Shown: positions 8,965-18,402, counted from the stretch's first letter. The stretch is 64,000 bases of DNA from Enterococcus florum (GCF_004309355.1 NZ_BJCC01000004.1:29840-93839), one strand, 5' to 3'. The notes: a model not told the origin generated them from the letters alone. Program-made: numbers and translations.

Positions 8965-10389
8965 ATGAAAGTATCTGCAAAAGAAAAGTATTCCTACGGG
9001 TTAGGTGCATTAGGAAAAGATATGATTGTTGCTATGATTTTTGTTTTCGCTATGTTGTATTTTACTGATGTATTAAAAATATCCGCGTCATTTGTCGGAA
9101 GTTTGTTCTTTCTGGCTAAATTCTGGGATGCCATCAACGATTTGGCCATGGGGGTCATTGTTGATAATACTCGGACCAAGTTTGGTAAATTCCGACCTTG
9201 GCTGGTCATCGGAACACTGATCAATGCCATTGTATTTGTTTGTCTATTTACCAATTGGGGGTTGTCAGGAACCGCTCTTTATGTCTTCGCAGCGGTGATG
9301 TATATCTTATGGGGGATGACCTACACAGTAATGGATATTCCATATTGGTCGATGCTTCCTAACCTGACCAGCGACAAACGGGAGCGAGAAAAATTATCGG
9401 TGATTCCCCGTATTTTCGCTTCGATTGGCGGTTCTTTACTTGTAGCCGGTTTTGGCTTACAGATTATTGACTTCCTAGGCTCCGGAGATATGCAAAGCGG
9501 CTTTACCCGTTTTGCTTGGATTATTGCCATTATCTTTATTGTGACGATTGGAATTACGGTAGTAAATGTGAAGTCCGCAGATAAAGCAGTCAGTAAAACT
9601 GCGGAAAAAGTATCCGTTAAGCAATTAATGAAGATTATTCTGAAAAACGATCAGCTGGTAGTTGCCATTGGTATTATTTTAACCTTCAATTTGGCGATCC
9701 AATTCGTTAATGGAGTGTCTACGTATTACTTTATTTATGTGACAGGCAGTAAAATGATGTTCTCTGTTTTTACCATGTTTGCTGGTTTCGCGGAAATCGG
9801 CGGGTTATTTCTCTTTCCTAAATTAGTGGGCAAGTTTTCACGAGCAAAGGTTTATCTGCTAGCGTGCTTGTCGCCGATTATTGGTTTTGTATTATTATTA
9901 ATCACAGGTTACGTCTCACCTGAGAATGCTTTTCTGACGGCTGCTGCTGGGATTTTGGTTAAATTGGGTTCTGGCCTGCAATTAGGAACCGCTACAGTCA
10001 TCTTGGCGGATGTCGTAGATTATGGTGAATACAAATTTGGTACTCGCAACGAATCTGTGACTTTCTCTATTCAAACCTTGATGATTAAATTTTCTTCAGC
10101 AATTGGTGCTCTTTTGACTGGATTTGCTTTAGATTTAACCGGCTATGTGCCAAATGCTGCACAGAGTCCAGCTACTTTAATGGGTATTCGAATCGTAATG
10201 ATTGTTTTACCAATTGGTTTTACCTGCATCAGCTATCTAATCTATAAAAAATTCTTCAAGCTCAGTGGCGAGTTTTATGATGAATTTATGACGATTCTAG
10301 CAAAACAAAAAGCTGAAATCGAAGAAAAACAAGAACTACTATCAGAGGAAAACCTAGAGATGCTGGAGAAGCTTCCAGCAGATATTTAA
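8965..10389 (+). CDS. GPH-family sugar:cation symporter, MelB-like
   Basis: A 474-residue membrane transporter of the glycoside-pentoside-hexuronide family with about 12 hydrophobic segments. Hallmarks are the early YGLGALGKDM region, WDAINDLAMGVIVDNTRTKFGKFRPW with acidic cation-site residues, and the YTVMDIPYWSMLP segment. The C-terminal 40 residues are hydrophilic and acidic (QKAEIEEKQELLSEENLEM) and too short to be an EIIA regulatory domain. It is co-directional with the alpha-galactosidase 23 bases upstream, so melibiose or another alpha-galactoside is the likely cargo, moved unmodified with Na+ or H+. Confidence 0.88.
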   Translation: MKVSAKEKYSYGLGALGKDMIVAMIFVFAMLYFTDVLKISASFVGSLFFLAKFWDAINDLAMGVIVDNTRTKFGKFRPWLVIGTLINAIVFVCLFTNWGLSGTALYVFAAVMYILWGMTYTVMDIPYWSMLPNLTSDKREREKLSVIPRIFASIGGSLLVAGFGLQIIDFLGSGDMQSGFTRFAWIIAIIFIVTIGITVVNVKSADKAVSKTAEKVSVKQLMKIILKNDQLVVAIGIILTFNLAIQFVNGVSTYYFIYVTGSKMMFSVFTMFAGFAEIGGLFLFPKLVGKFSRAKVYLLACLSPIIGFVLLLITGYVSPENAFLTAAAGILVKLGSGLQLGTATVILADVVDYGEYKFGTRNESVTFSIQTLMIKFSSAIGALLTGFALDLTGYVPNAAQSPATLMGIRIVMIVLPIGFTCISYLIYKKFFKLSGEFYDEFMTILAKQKAEIEEKQELLSEENLEMLEKLPADI

Positions 10390-10493
10390 ATACTCAACAG
10401 CAGGGTTCCTCCTTTGACAGCTAGACGTGCTGTTTTGCTTCTGTTAAAAAGATGCTAAGCTTAAGATAACCTCTCTGAAAAGGATGAATTATC

Positions 10494-11993
10494 ATGTATT
10501 TATTAGGTATTGATATTGGCACATCTTCTTGTAAAGCGGCTTTGTTTACTTCTGCCGGTGAAGCAATCGCCCAAGCAAGTCAAAGTTACTCAGTTTTTTA
10601 TCCTCAGGAAGGCTGGGCCGAACAAAATCCTGCTGATTGGTGGCTGGCGGTCTGCAAAGCGACTAAGAAACTAATTGCCGAATCAAAAATTAATCCAAGT
10701 ACGATTGCTGGAATCGGAGTGGCAGGTCAAAGCTGGTCAGCGATTCCGATGACGGCAGACGGACAGGTTTTAGCCGACACTCCGATTTGGATGGATACCC
10801 GAGCAGTGGATATTTGTCAGGATCTGGAGGAACAAATTGGAGAGGAGCGATTTTTTCAGCTTTGTGGAAATCCACTTCAGCCAGCTTATACGCTGCCAAA
10901 AATTTTATGGTACAAAAAGCATCAGCCAGAGATGTATCAACAAATCGATAAAATTCTGCAATCCAACAGCTACATTGTTTATCAGTTGACTGGCTGCTTT
11001 TCTCAGGATGTTTCGCAGGGCTACGGATATCAATGCTTTGATTTGCGAAAAGGCTCCTATGACCAAGTTATTTGTCAGGAATTGGGCATTCCAATGAAAA
11101 TCTTACCGGACATTTTCGCTTGTCATGAGATTGTTGGCAAAGTAACCAACGAAGCGGCTCTTCAAACAGGATTGACTGCGGGTATCCCGGTGGTTGCTGG
11201 TGGTTTGGATTCAGCCTGTGGCGCGTTAGGTACCGGAGCGATTCAAGCAGGGGAAACCCAAGAACAAGGCGGGCAAGCTGGAGGTATGGGTATTTGTCTG
11301 GACACTTACCAGGCTGATAAACGGTTGATTCTCAGTAATCATGTAGTTCCCAACAAGTGGCTGCTTCAAGGTGGTACAGTTGGTGGAGGCGGTGTCCTGA
11401 ACTGGCTGGAAAAACAGTTAGGGGATGCAGAACGATTACTAGCAATAGAAAATAAGACAAATAGTTTTATCGAATTAAGCAAACTAGCCGAAAAAATCAC
11501 ACCAGGTTCAGATGGATTAATCTTCTTACCTTATATGGCGGGAGAACGTTCTCCTATTTGGAATTCTAAAGCAAAAGGCGTCTATTATGGACTTGATTTC
11601 AGTAAAACAAAGGGGCATCTAATCCGAGCGGGAATGGAAGGTGTGGCCTACTCCCTTAAGCACAACCTAGAAACTGCCCAGCAGGCTGGTGCAGAAGTTT
11701 CATTACTGCGAGCCATGGGTGGTGCTGCCAACAGTGAAGTGTGGACGCAGATTAAAAGTGATGTAACCGGCAAAGAAATTCGCGTAGTCAACACGGATAC
11801 CACAACAACTTTAGGATCAGCGATTCTAGCAGGTGTGGCAACAGGTGTTTACAAAGATTTTGAAGAAGCAGTCAATCAAACGGTTACCTATAGTAGACGC
11901 CATCTGCCAAATCAGGCATTGATAAATGTTTATCAAGAAGGGTATAAGAAATATTTGGCAATCTATGAGTCGCTATCTGGATTGATGGTTTGA
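10494..11993 (+). CDS. FGGY-family carbohydrate kinase (substrate uncertain)
   Basis: A second FGGY kinase, 499 aa. GIDIGTSSCK is the N-terminal phosphate loop, GVAGQSWSAI and PIWMDTR differ from the xylulokinase versions at 4060, and GGLDSACGALG carries the catalytic Asp region. AMGGAANSEVWTQIKSDVTG is the second FGGY signature. It lies 104 bases after the MelB-like gene, with weak AACAGCA/TGCTGTT arms between them, and ends at a strong terminator. No matching isomerase or epimerase is adjacent, so the substrate cannot be assigned; a xylulose-like ketose or a polyol are possibilities. Confidence 0.8.
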   Translation: MYLLGIDIGTSSCKAALFTSAGEAIAQASQSYSVFYPQEGWAEQNPADWWLAVCKATKKLIAESKINPSTIAGIGVAGQSWSAIPMTADGQVLADTPIWMDTRAVDICQDLEEQIGEERFFQLCGNPLQPAYTLPKILWYKKHQPEMYQQIDKILQSNSYIVYQLTGCFSQDVSQGYGYQCFDLRKGSYDQVICQELGIPMKILPDIFACHEIVGKVTNEAALQTGLTAGIPVVAGGLDSACGALGTGAIQAGETQEQGGQAGGMGICLDTYQADKRLILSNHVVPNKWLLQGGTVGGGGVLNWLEKQLGDAERLLAIENKTNSFIELSKLAEKITPGSDGLIFLPYMAGERSPIWNSKAKGVYYGLDFSKTKGHLIRAGMEGVAYSLKHNLETAQQAGAEVSLLRAMGGAANSEVWTQIKSDVTGKEIRVVNTDTTTTLGSAILAGVATGVYKDFEEAVNQTVTYSRRHLPNQALINVYQEGYKKYLAIYESLSGLMV

Positions 11994-12009
11994 TTTTTTG
12001 AATAAGAAG

Positions 12010-12051
12010 GATACGGCGAGCCCGCTCAGTTGTAGGGCTCGCCGTATCTTT
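12010..12051 (+). terminator. Strong GC-rich terminator hairpin
   Basis: Fourteen-base arms GATACGGCGAGCCC (12010-12023) and GGGCTCGCCGTATC (12035-12048) pair perfectly. The T-run after it is short (TTT). It closes the alpha-galactoside/FGGY region. Confidence 0.75.
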
Positions 12052-12650
12052 AAATCAAGATTTTTCTGTCGACATGGCTTTGTGACTATCGGTTTTGCTT
12101 CTATTAGTCTGTCTGAACTAAATAAATCCCAAAATCTCGATAAGACTATCTGCAACTTCCATCTTAGAAAGTGTTTCTGAAAACAGAATCGACAAATAGA
12201 TCGGAGCGTTCGCCGGTTGGGATAAACAATGCTCAAGAAAAGCGCCTCGTTTGGCTCCCCTTGGCAATGAGCGAAAAAATGATAACCTATCAATGGAAAA
12301 AGCTCTTCCCAAGTTTTTGGAAATTTAAAGTTCTTCTGAACAAGCCGAGATCGCAAACAAGGCTTCAGCACTACTAGAGGCCGATATAAACATATAAAGG
12401 CTGAATGTTCACCAAATCAGCTTTTATAAGGTTTCAGCAAAATTGACTTATCAGATATTCCAGATTGTATCCAGCAGATGCATAGAGTGTGAGCACCATG
12501 GGTATCGTTCAAAATTCCTTATACTATAAAATCAGACGTTCGGTCCACCAGAAATAAGTCTTGGGACGGAGGTCAGGATGACCAGATCAATGCTACACTT
12601 TTAGTACGTTGAAAAGGAACTTATTCGTAAACAATGAGGAGGAAGAACAA
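12052..12650 (+). other. Gene-free stretch with possible decayed coding DNA
   Basis: No intact gene is supported. Open frames here are short, overlap on both strands and lack ribosome sites. One forward frame (12266-12392) reads like the end of a protein, with SMEKALPKFLEI, one stop, then SSEQAEIANKASALLEAD, which may be a decayed gene tail, but I do not recognise the family. Confidence 0.3.
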
Positions 12651-12893
12651 ATGGAAAGCATTGAACATCGTGTTGAGCCAGTCGAATCAAGCAATAGACT
12701 GCTGCAGGTCTCTAATAAAGTTCGTTATGAGCAGGCCAAGCATTCAACAGTTGTCTCTTTGGCGATTGCCATGTTAGGGTATAGCGTAGATAGTTTAGCA
12801 AACAGTGATTTAGGTCCGTTGATGCTGGCGGGCGGGTTGCTCTTAGGCTGCAGAAATCTTTATTTAGTCAAAAAATATAGTCCAGGGAAATAA
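12651..12893 (+). CDS. Small membrane protein of unknown function
   Basis: An 80-residue protein. The ATG at 12651 is chosen because GAGGAGG lies eight bases before it, inside a longer upstream frame that starts at 12609. The first 40 residues are hydrophilic (VEPVESSNRLLQVSNKVRYEQ). They are followed by two short hydrophobic segments, STVVSLAIAMLGYSV and LGPLMLAGGLLLGC, and a basic end. It is monocistronic with its own terminator. I do not recognise a family. Confidence 0.6.
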   Translation: MESIEHRVEPVESSNRLLQVSNKVRYEQAKHSTVVSLAIAMLGYSVDSLANSDLGPLMLAGGLLLGCRNLYLVKKYSPGK

Positions 12894-12929
12894 ATGTTTA
12901 TTGCCATTATTTGTAATGTAGCTATTTCT

Positions 12930-12966
12930 ACAGTGAAGAATGCGAATATTCTTCACTGTTTTTTTG
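12930..12966 (+). terminator. Rho-independent terminator
   Basis: Twelve-base arms ACAGTGAAGAAT (12930-12941) and ATTCTTCACTGT (12948-12959) with a run of T after the stem. It ends the small membrane protein transcript. Confidence 0.9.
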
Positions 12967-13033
12967 TACGGCTTTACTTTTCTGTCCATCAATATAGTAT
13001 AATTTTACTAACAAAAGAGAAGGAGCGATGCAA

Positions 13034-14005
13034 ATGACAAGAGTAGCGATTGTTGGTTATGGTAATTTAGGACGCGGTGTTGAGCGTTCCTTGAAGCAAA
13101 ATCCTGATATGACTTTGGTGGGTGTTTTTACTAGAAGGGCACCAGAGTCAGTAGCGACTGAAGGGGCAGCCGCTTATACGATGGATGAACTGCTGCAGAA
13201 AAAATCAGAGATCGACGTGTGCATTTTATGTGGGGGATCTGCTACGGATTTGCCAGTCCAAACACCAGAGATCACAAAAAATTTCAATACGATCGACAGT
13301 TTTGATACCCATGCCAACATTCCTGAGCATTTTGCTGCGGTGGATCAAACGGCAAAAGAAAATCAAACAGTGTCTATTATTTCCACAGGATGGGACCCTG
13401 GGTTGTTCAGCTTGAATCGGTTATATGCTCAAAGTATTTTACCTAAGGGAGAGACGAATACCTTCTGGGGCAAAGGAGTCAGTCAGGGACATTCGGATGC
13501 GTTACGAAGAATTAAAGGTGTGGCGGATGCTGTGCAATATACAATTCCCAACACAGAGATTATCCAAAAACTCAAATCTGGTGAAAAACTGGACTTGGAA
13601 ACTAGAGACAAACATTTTAGGGAGTGTTTTGTTGTTTTGCAGGATGGAGCAGATGCTGAGGCGATCAAAGAAGAAATCGTCACCATGCCAAACTACTTTG
13701 CTGATTATGATACGGATGTTCACTTTGTCTCCCAAGCAGAGCTGAATCGTGACCATAAAGCAATGCCTCATGGGGGAACAGTGCTTCATACGGGCACTAC
13801 TCATGAAAAAACCAAGCAAGTGATCGAATACACCCTGCAATTAGACAGCAATCCTGAATTCACTGCCAGTGTTTTAGTAGCCTATGCTAGAGCATGCGCA
13901 CGTTTAGCGAAAGAAAAACAGTTTGGTGCGTTCACCGTATTAGATATTGCTCCAAAATATTTATCACCGATCGATGATGCGACATTGAGAAAAGAGCTGC
14001 TGTAA
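13034..14005 (+). CDS. ddh: meso-Diaminopimelate D-dehydrogenase
   Basis: An NADPH-dependent enzyme of 323 aa that aminates tetrahydrodipicolinate directly to meso-diaminopimelate, a one-step route towards lysine. The N-terminal VAIVGYGNLGRGVE is the nucleotide-binding loop. CGGSATDLPVQTPEI, FDTHANIPEH, STGWDPGLFS and WGKGVSQGHSDALRRI are family blocks that shape the active site. The ATG at 13034 is preferred over 13028 because AGGAG ends eight bases before it. A TATAAT lies at 12998-13003. It is a single-gene unit with terminators on both sides. In an organism with lysine-type peptidoglycan its product would mainly serve lysine synthesis; that is inference. Confidence 0.93.
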   Translation: MTRVAIVGYGNLGRGVERSLKQNPDMTLVGVFTRRAPESVATEGAAAYTMDELLQKKSEIDVCILCGGSATDLPVQTPEITKNFNTIDSFDTHANIPEHFAAVDQTAKENQTVSIISTGWDPGLFSLNRLYAQSILPKGETNTFWGKGVSQGHSDALRRIKGVADAVQYTIPNTEIIQKLKSGEKLDLETRDKHFRECFVVLQDGADAEAIKEEIVTMPNYFADYDTDVHFVSQAELNRDHKAMPHGGTVLHTGTTHEKTKQVIEYTLQLDSNPEFTASVLVAYARACARLAKEKQFGAFTVLDIAPKYLSPIDDATLRKELL

Positions 14006-14027
14006 TTAAATAGTCCGCTATGCTATA

Positions 14028-14071
14028 AACCTAGTAAAAGGAGGTTAGTGCTGTCTTTTACTAGGTTTTTT
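14028..14071 (+). terminator. Terminator after ddh
   Basis: Thirteen-base arms AACCTAGTAAAAG (14028-14040) and CTTTTACTAGGTT (14055-14067) followed by a T-run. Confidence 0.9.
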
Positions 14072-14299
14072 ATGGAGAAACAGAGGTTTGAATAATTGGA
14101 TAAATCAATTGATATAGATAGACGGCTGATAACGAATTTACGTAGATAGTCAACCTATGGAGATGAAGAAAATGAGTGACAAAGAATGGAAATCAGTAAG
14201 CACAACGCCGCTGATTTTAAGCCGACTTTCTGAAAATTACCTGTACGGCTAGGAGATGACTGAAGCACTTTGCATTGTAGATTTTTAATTTAAAAGGTA
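14072..14299 (+). other. Intergenic stretch with one possible very small ORF
   Basis: The only candidate is a 26-codon frame from the ATG at 14172 to the TAG ending at 14252, behind a GGAGATG. It begins MSDKEWKSVSTTP. No family is recognised and chance is a real possibility. Nothing else is seen. Confidence 0.2.
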
Positions 14300-14334
14300 A
14301 AGGGCAATCCTCGTGAAGAGAACTGCCCTTTTTA
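14300..14334 (-). terminator. Terminator for the Zn-ribbon gene
   Basis: Arms AAGGGCA (14300-14306) and TGCCCTT (14324-14330) directly follow the minus-strand gene ending at 14335. On the minus strand the stem is followed by T-rich TTTACCTTTT. Confidence 0.7.
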
Positions 14335-14547
14335 TTAGCCATTCATCAAGAAATCAAGGATGTTCCAGCCATCGGAAGTTACACCGCGATACAACTCTGT
14401 AAAGCCGCATTGTGAACAAGTAACGGTATAGAATTTTTTATTTTGCACATCAAAAATTCGCGCAAAATTCCCGCCAGTTGCCTGGAATTGATCTGTCTCA
14501 TAATGTTGGTTGCCACACTTATCACATACGTACTGTTTTTTATTCAT
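14335..14547 (-). CDS. Small zinc-ribbon protein
   Basis: A 70-residue protein with two CxxC knuckles, CDKCGN near the start and CSQCGF about 35 residues later, a classic zinc ribbon. It matches the general pattern of small conserved nucleic-acid-binding-like Zn-ribbon proteins of Firmicutes, ending in a hydrophobic segment (WNILDFLMNG). A GAGGAGAG ribosome site precedes the ATG. It stands alone, divergent from the LevR-like gene. Its function is unknown. Confidence 0.8.
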   Translation of the reverse strand: MNKKQYVCDKCGNQHYETDQFQATGGNFARIFDVQNKKFYTVTCSQCGFTELYRGVTSDGWNILDFLMNG

Positions 14548-14745
14548 TTTTTCTCTCCTCTATTGGTCAGCTGCTTGGTATAGGTATACTATACCAAGTT
14601 TTTAGTAAAAATTCTTAGGCCAAAGGACTGAATTTTTCTTCCATCCTTAGTACAGCTGGATCAACTCAGAAAAAATTTTGTATTTCTCGCTCTGCGACTT
14701 GTTGTATAATGAACAAATAAATCATAAGGCAAAGGAGGGATCGTA

Positions 14746-17325
14746 GTGAAACGCTCTCGTTATGTAGTACTGGATCATTTAAAAGAATTAGTGGAAAATC
14801 AAGAGAAGGTCACAACAAATGATGTTGCCGAAAGTACACATTTAAGTAGAAATGTTGTGACAACCTATCTTTCTCAATTATTAAATGAAGGGCTAGTGAA
14901 AAAAAGCGGGACTCGTCCGGTCTTTTGGCAGCCAAACAACGAATCAGCGGATGCATTTTCAGGCTTTATTGGGGCACAGGGTAGTCTAGAAGCGGAAATT
15001 GCCGAATGTAAAGCTGCGGTCACTTATCCACCGAAAGGATTTCCGATCTTAATCACCGGTGAATCTGGTGTCGGAAAAAGCTATCTTGCATCATTGATTC
15101 ATCAATATGCAGTCGAGGAAAAGGTTATTGAGCCATCGGCTAAGTTTGTCACCTTGAATTGTGCCGATTATGCAAATAATCCAGAGCTGTTGTCCTCCGT
15201 CTTATTTGGGTATCGCAAGGGTGCCTTTACTGGAGCAGAAAAGGACACAGAAGGGCTGGTGCAGCAGGCAGACGGTGGTTTTCTATTTTTAGACGAAGTT
15301 CATCGTCTCAATAGTGAGAACCAAGAGAAGTTGTTCACTCTGTTGGATTTAGGCCAATATTATCCGTTAGGTGAAAAGGAACAAGCAGTAAAAGTCGATT
15401 TGCGGTTTATTTTTGCCACAACAGAGTCTTTGGATGAATCATTGCTGCGCACATTTCAGCGACGTGTTCCCATGACCGTCAAATTGCCGGCCTTTCATAG
15501 ACGTCCGATTCACGAGCGATTAGAGATCATTTTTGATAACTTTGTACGTGAGGCGAAAAATTTGGATAAAGATTTCGAACTCGGATTAACCGAAATTTTT
15601 TCGCTGATCAATCGACAGTACAAAGGAAATTTAGGAGATGTCAAAAACCAGGTACGCCTGCTTTGCGCCAGAGCGTTTATGGAGCAAAAGAAAGAATCGG
15701 TTCTTTGTGTTGGCGAAATGAAGGAGGGACTGATTTTCTTATCTAAAGAGACGGTTTCTTCAACGTTGACGGAGAGATTGTTTAGGCAGAGCTTTTCAGA
15801 TTTTTTGAACGAAGTCTTTGTTCCTGAAAAAATCCATGACATGAATGAATGCCGCTTTTTGATCCGTAAGGAAATTAAAAAAATCCGTCGACAGCTGCAG
15901 CAGCAATCCACCAGTACTTTGATTTTAGCCAGTTTTGTTCAGCAGTTGTCTGACCAAGCGAATGCCTTTTGCGAACAATACGGCATCTTTACTCAATTAC
16001 AAGAAGAAGATTTGCAGGAGGCTGCGTTGATTGTTGCCCTGTTTCTTGAATCGACGTTCTCACTCAAAGATCATGCGGTGATCGAGAAAATCAAGACTAC
16101 GTATCCCCGCTCTTATTATTTGATGGGCAGATTTATTGAGCGAATCCAAGATCCTTTTAAACTCGGGAACGAACAAATAGATGTTTTGCAGTGTTTGCTG
16201 CTGTTTATTTTGATTGGTGAGGAATTTCAGATAATTGAAAAGATCCCATTTTATTGCTTGCTGTTGTCTCACGGGACGATGGCCTCCAGTATTCAACGAA
16301 TCGTGAATAGTTTATGTCACACCTACCTGTTTGAAGCGTTTGACATGCCCGTCGATGCATCAATCAAAGAGATTAGTACAGAGGTAGAGACTTTTCTGCA
16401 AAAGCAAAACCGTCGAGACCAAGAAGTCATTTTGCTGTTTGACATGGGGTCATTGAGTCAAATGTACAAGGAAATTAAAAAGCAATCGAATGCTGATTTG
16501 ATGGTCATCAACAATTTGACAACTTCTATGGCATTGGATATCGGCCTGCAGGTCCAGCAACAGCAGCCTTTTAAGGAAATTGCCAAAAAAGCCGAGCACT
16601 ATAGTGAAATGACGAATGTCCAATATTTTGAAGGGTTATCACAAAACCGCAATATCATTGTTTCCTGTATGTCCGGGGTAGGATTGTCTGAAGAGATCAA
16701 GACTATTATGCTGGACAGTTTGGCGGAAGCGACTGAGATCATCACGATGGATTACAAAGATTTAAAACAAACGTTGAATTCTCATGATTTGGCTTATTTT
16801 GCCAATACCCAAATGATTTTAACCACGACAGACATCGATACTTTTGAAGAACTCTCGATCATCAATATCTATGATGTGATGGAACCAGAAGGAGCCGCAT
16901 TGGTGAAGCAACTGTTGATTGAAAATGGTGAATCTGAAATAGCCTGTGATCGCTTGTTGGAACAATTTTTGCAGTTCTTTACGATTGAAGGTATTGGTGC
17001 TCGTCTGCAATTTCTGAATCCTGAGATCGTAATTAAAGAGGTTCAGGAAATCGTAGAGAAATACCAGCAATACTACGAATTGACCGTCACTGGACGGGAC
17101 AAATTGAATCTTTACATGCACATCGCACTGATGATCGAGCGAATGATGGTCAGCTCAAGAAGAGGCGAGGAGAGTCATGTAGAAGAAAAAATCAGCGATG
17201 CCCAACGCAAAGAGTTCTATTCGGTCTCTAGAAATATTTTTCACGCAGTGGAGCGAAAATACAATATCCACGTCGATGATTATGAATTGTCATTGATGTA
17301 CGAGTTGCTTAACATGCAATTTTAA
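14746..17325 (+). CDS. LevR-like sigma-54 activator with PRD/EII domains
   Basis: An 859-residue activator of sigma-54 promoters controlled by the PTS. Residues 1-60 form a winged-helix domain. Residues about 75-320 are the AAA+ domain with Walker A GESGVGKS (105-112), the sigma-54-contact loop GAFTGA (159-164) and Walker B FLDEVH (181-186). The rest fits the LevR order of PRD, EIIA-Man-like and EIIB-like (SCMSGVGLSEEIK) domains and a second PRD. The start is GTG behind AAAGGAGG, with a TATAAT at 14705-14710. It lies directly upstream of a -24/-12 promoter and a mannose-family PTS operon, its obvious target. Its activity should depend on PTS phosphorylation of the PRDs. Confidence 0.93.
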   Translation: MKRSRYVVLDHLKELVENQEKVTTNDVAESTHLSRNVVTTYLSQLLNEGLVKKSGTRPVFWQPNNESADAFSGFIGAQGSLEAEIAECKAAVTYPPKGFPILITGESGVGKSYLASLIHQYAVEEKVIEPSAKFVTLNCADYANNPELLSSVLFGYRKGAFTGAEKDTEGLVQQADGGFLFLDEVHRLNSENQEKLFTLLDLGQYYPLGEKEQAVKVDLRFIFATTESLDESLLRTFQRRVPMTVKLPAFHRRPIHERLEIIFDNFVREAKNLDKDFELGLTEIFSLINRQYKGNLGDVKNQVRLLCARAFMEQKKESVLCVGEMKEGLIFLSKETVSSTLTERLFRQSFSDFLNEVFVPEKIHDMNECRFLIRKEIKKIRRQLQQQSTSTLILASFVQQLSDQANAFCEQYGIFTQLQEEDLQEAALIVALFLESTFSLKDHAVIEKIKTTYPRSYYLMGRFIERIQDPFKLGNEQIDVLQCLLLFILIGEEFQIIEKIPFYCLLLSHGTMASSIQRIVNSLCHTYLFEAFDMPVDASIKEISTEVETFLQKQNRRDQEVILLFDMGSLSQMYKEIKKQSNADLMVINNLTTSMALDIGLQVQQQQPFKEIAKKAEHYSEMTNVQYFEGLSQNRNIIVSCMSGVGLSEEIKTIMLDSLAEATEIITMDYKDLKQTLNSHDLAYFANTQMILTTTDIDTFEELSIINIYDVMEPEGAALVKQLLIENGESEIACDRLLEQFLQFFTIEGIGARLQFLNPEIVIKEVQEIVEKYQQYYELTVTGRDKLNLYMHIALMIERMMVSSRRGEESHVEEKISDAQRKEFYSVSRNIFHAVERKYNIHVDDYELSLMYELLNMQF

Positions 17326-17342
17326 TGGGTTATTGCTTAAAC

Positions 17343-17374
17343 ATAGTGCTTAGTTTGTTAAGCACTATTTTTTT
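17343..17374 (+). terminator. Terminator after the LevR-like gene
   Basis: Ten-base arms ATAGTGCTTA (17343-17352) and TAAGCACTAT (17359-17368) with a run of seven T. Further GCTTA copies at 17335 and 17378 flank it, so the stretch may also hold activator binding sites upstream of the sigma-54 promoter. Confidence 0.85.
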
Positions 17375-17411
17375 GTGCTTAACAGACCTTGCCAGCAGTG
17401 AATTTGGGAAG

Positions 17412-17429
17412 TTGGCACATGACTTGCTT
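17412..17429 (+). promoter_or_regulatory. Sigma-54 (-24/-12) promoter
   Basis: TTGGCAC (17412-17418), five bases, then TTGCTT (17424-17429) matches the TGGCAC-N5-TTGCW consensus exactly. It lies about 30 bases before the EIIA start and downstream of a LevR-like activator gene. This is the strongest promoter call in the window. Confidence 0.93.
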
Positions 17430-17457
17430 ATAGTAAGGATGAAAAGGAGGGGAAGAG

Positions 17458-17874
17458 ATGACTAAGTTCGCAATCGCTACTCATGGGAATTTTGCACAGG
17501 GGTTGAGAAGTACCTTGGAATTATTTGTACCAAATGAGGAGGTCGCGTTTTTGTCCGCCTATGTGGAAGAGGAACCACCTATCGACGACCAGTTGGAAGC
17601 ATTTTTTGCCTCATTAGGTGATGACGAATCAGCGATAGTCTTCACGGATTTATTTGGCGGCAGTGTGAATCAAAAAGTTTTATTAGCCAGTGAGGGGAAA
17701 CAGGTTCAAATCATTGCCGGATTTAACTTGCCAGTAATCTTAGAAGTTGTATTAAATAAAGAAAATTTGACAACAGAAAATTTAACGCATTATTTGGAAA
17801 CAAGTAAACATGCGATGCAGCTGGTAACACCCATTGTGGAAGACACAGTCAGCGAAGAAGACTTCTTCGCATAA
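17458..17874 (+). CDS. PTS mannose-family EIIA
   Basis: A 138-residue EIIA of the mannose/sorbose family. The phosphorylated residue is His9 in ATHGNFAQG. The VFTDLFGGSVNQ segment is a family hallmark that packs near the active site. It begins the sigma-54 operon behind AAAAGGAGG. It receives phosphate from HPr and hands it to the separate EIIB that follows. The end is acidic (SEEDFFA), a tail also seen at the end of the EIIC of this operon. Confidence 0.92.
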   Translation: MTKFAIATHGNFAQGLRSTLELFVPNEEVAFLSAYVEEEPPIDDQLEAFFASLGDDESAIVFTDLFGGSVNQKVLLASEGKQVQIIAGFNLPVILEVVLNKENLTTENLTHYLETSKHAMQLVTPIVEDTVSEEDFFA

Positions 17875-17893
17875 TAAAAAGGAGAGAATAACT

Positions 17894-18385
17894 ATGATTA
17901 AGGCATTACGAGTTGACGAACGGTTGGTTCACGGACAGATCGCCATGGTCTGGTCAAAAGAATTAAAACTACAAGGCTTAGTCATCGCCAATGACGAAGT
18001 AGCTAATAATGACACGCAAAAAATGGCGCTACAAATGGCAGTACCCAGCAATATTAAATCAATTATGAAAGACACCGATGGCGCAATTGCTTTATTAAAG
18101 AATCCAAAAGCCAGTGCGATGAATCTGATGGTTTTAGTCAAAACAGTTGCGGATGCCCTTAAAATTGCTAAGGAAATTTCAACGATCGAATATGTAAATA
18201 TCGGCAATGCCGGCAAAATGATCAATGAACCGAAAAAGGAAATCACTAAATATGTCATGCTGACAGATTCTGAAATTGTTGCCTTGAAAGAGTTGGTTGA
18301 AATATATCCAGAAACAGCCTTCCAAGCAGTACCGACAGAAGACAAGCTATTAGCTAGTACGATCATTAAGGATCAAAAATTATAA
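17894..18385 (+). CDS. PTS mannose-family EIIB
   Basis: A 163-residue EIIB of the mannose/sorbose family. The phosphorylated His is His13 in RVDERLVHGQ. A longer in-frame start at 17834 would overlap EIIA and lacks a ribosome site; AAAGGAGAG lies just before 17894, so this start is chosen. NIGNAGKMINEPKKEI is a typical family segment. It carries phosphate from EIIA to the sugar in the EIIC/EIID membrane complex. Confidence 0.92.
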   Translation: MIKALRVDERLVHGQIAMVWSKELKLQGLVIANDEVANNDTQKMALQMAVPSNIKSIMKDTDGAIALLKNPKASAMNLMVLVKTVADALKIAKEISTIEYVNIGNAGKMINEPKKEITKYVMLTDSEIVALKELVEIYPETAFQAVPTEDKLLASTIIKDQKL

Positions 18386-18402
18386 AAAAGGGGTGTTAGA
18401 TC

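Noticed and set aside
11973..12371. Minus-strand frame of 132 codons
   Set aside because: It overlaps the terminator hairpin and the end of the FGGY kinase gene, has no ribosome site, and its composition (Arg, Phe, Cys rich) is typical of antisense translation.
17834..17893. Longer N-terminus for the mannose-family EIIB
   Set aside because: It would overlap the EIIA gene in another frame and separates the conserved RVDERLVHGQ start from the N-terminus; AAAGGAGAG supports 17894.
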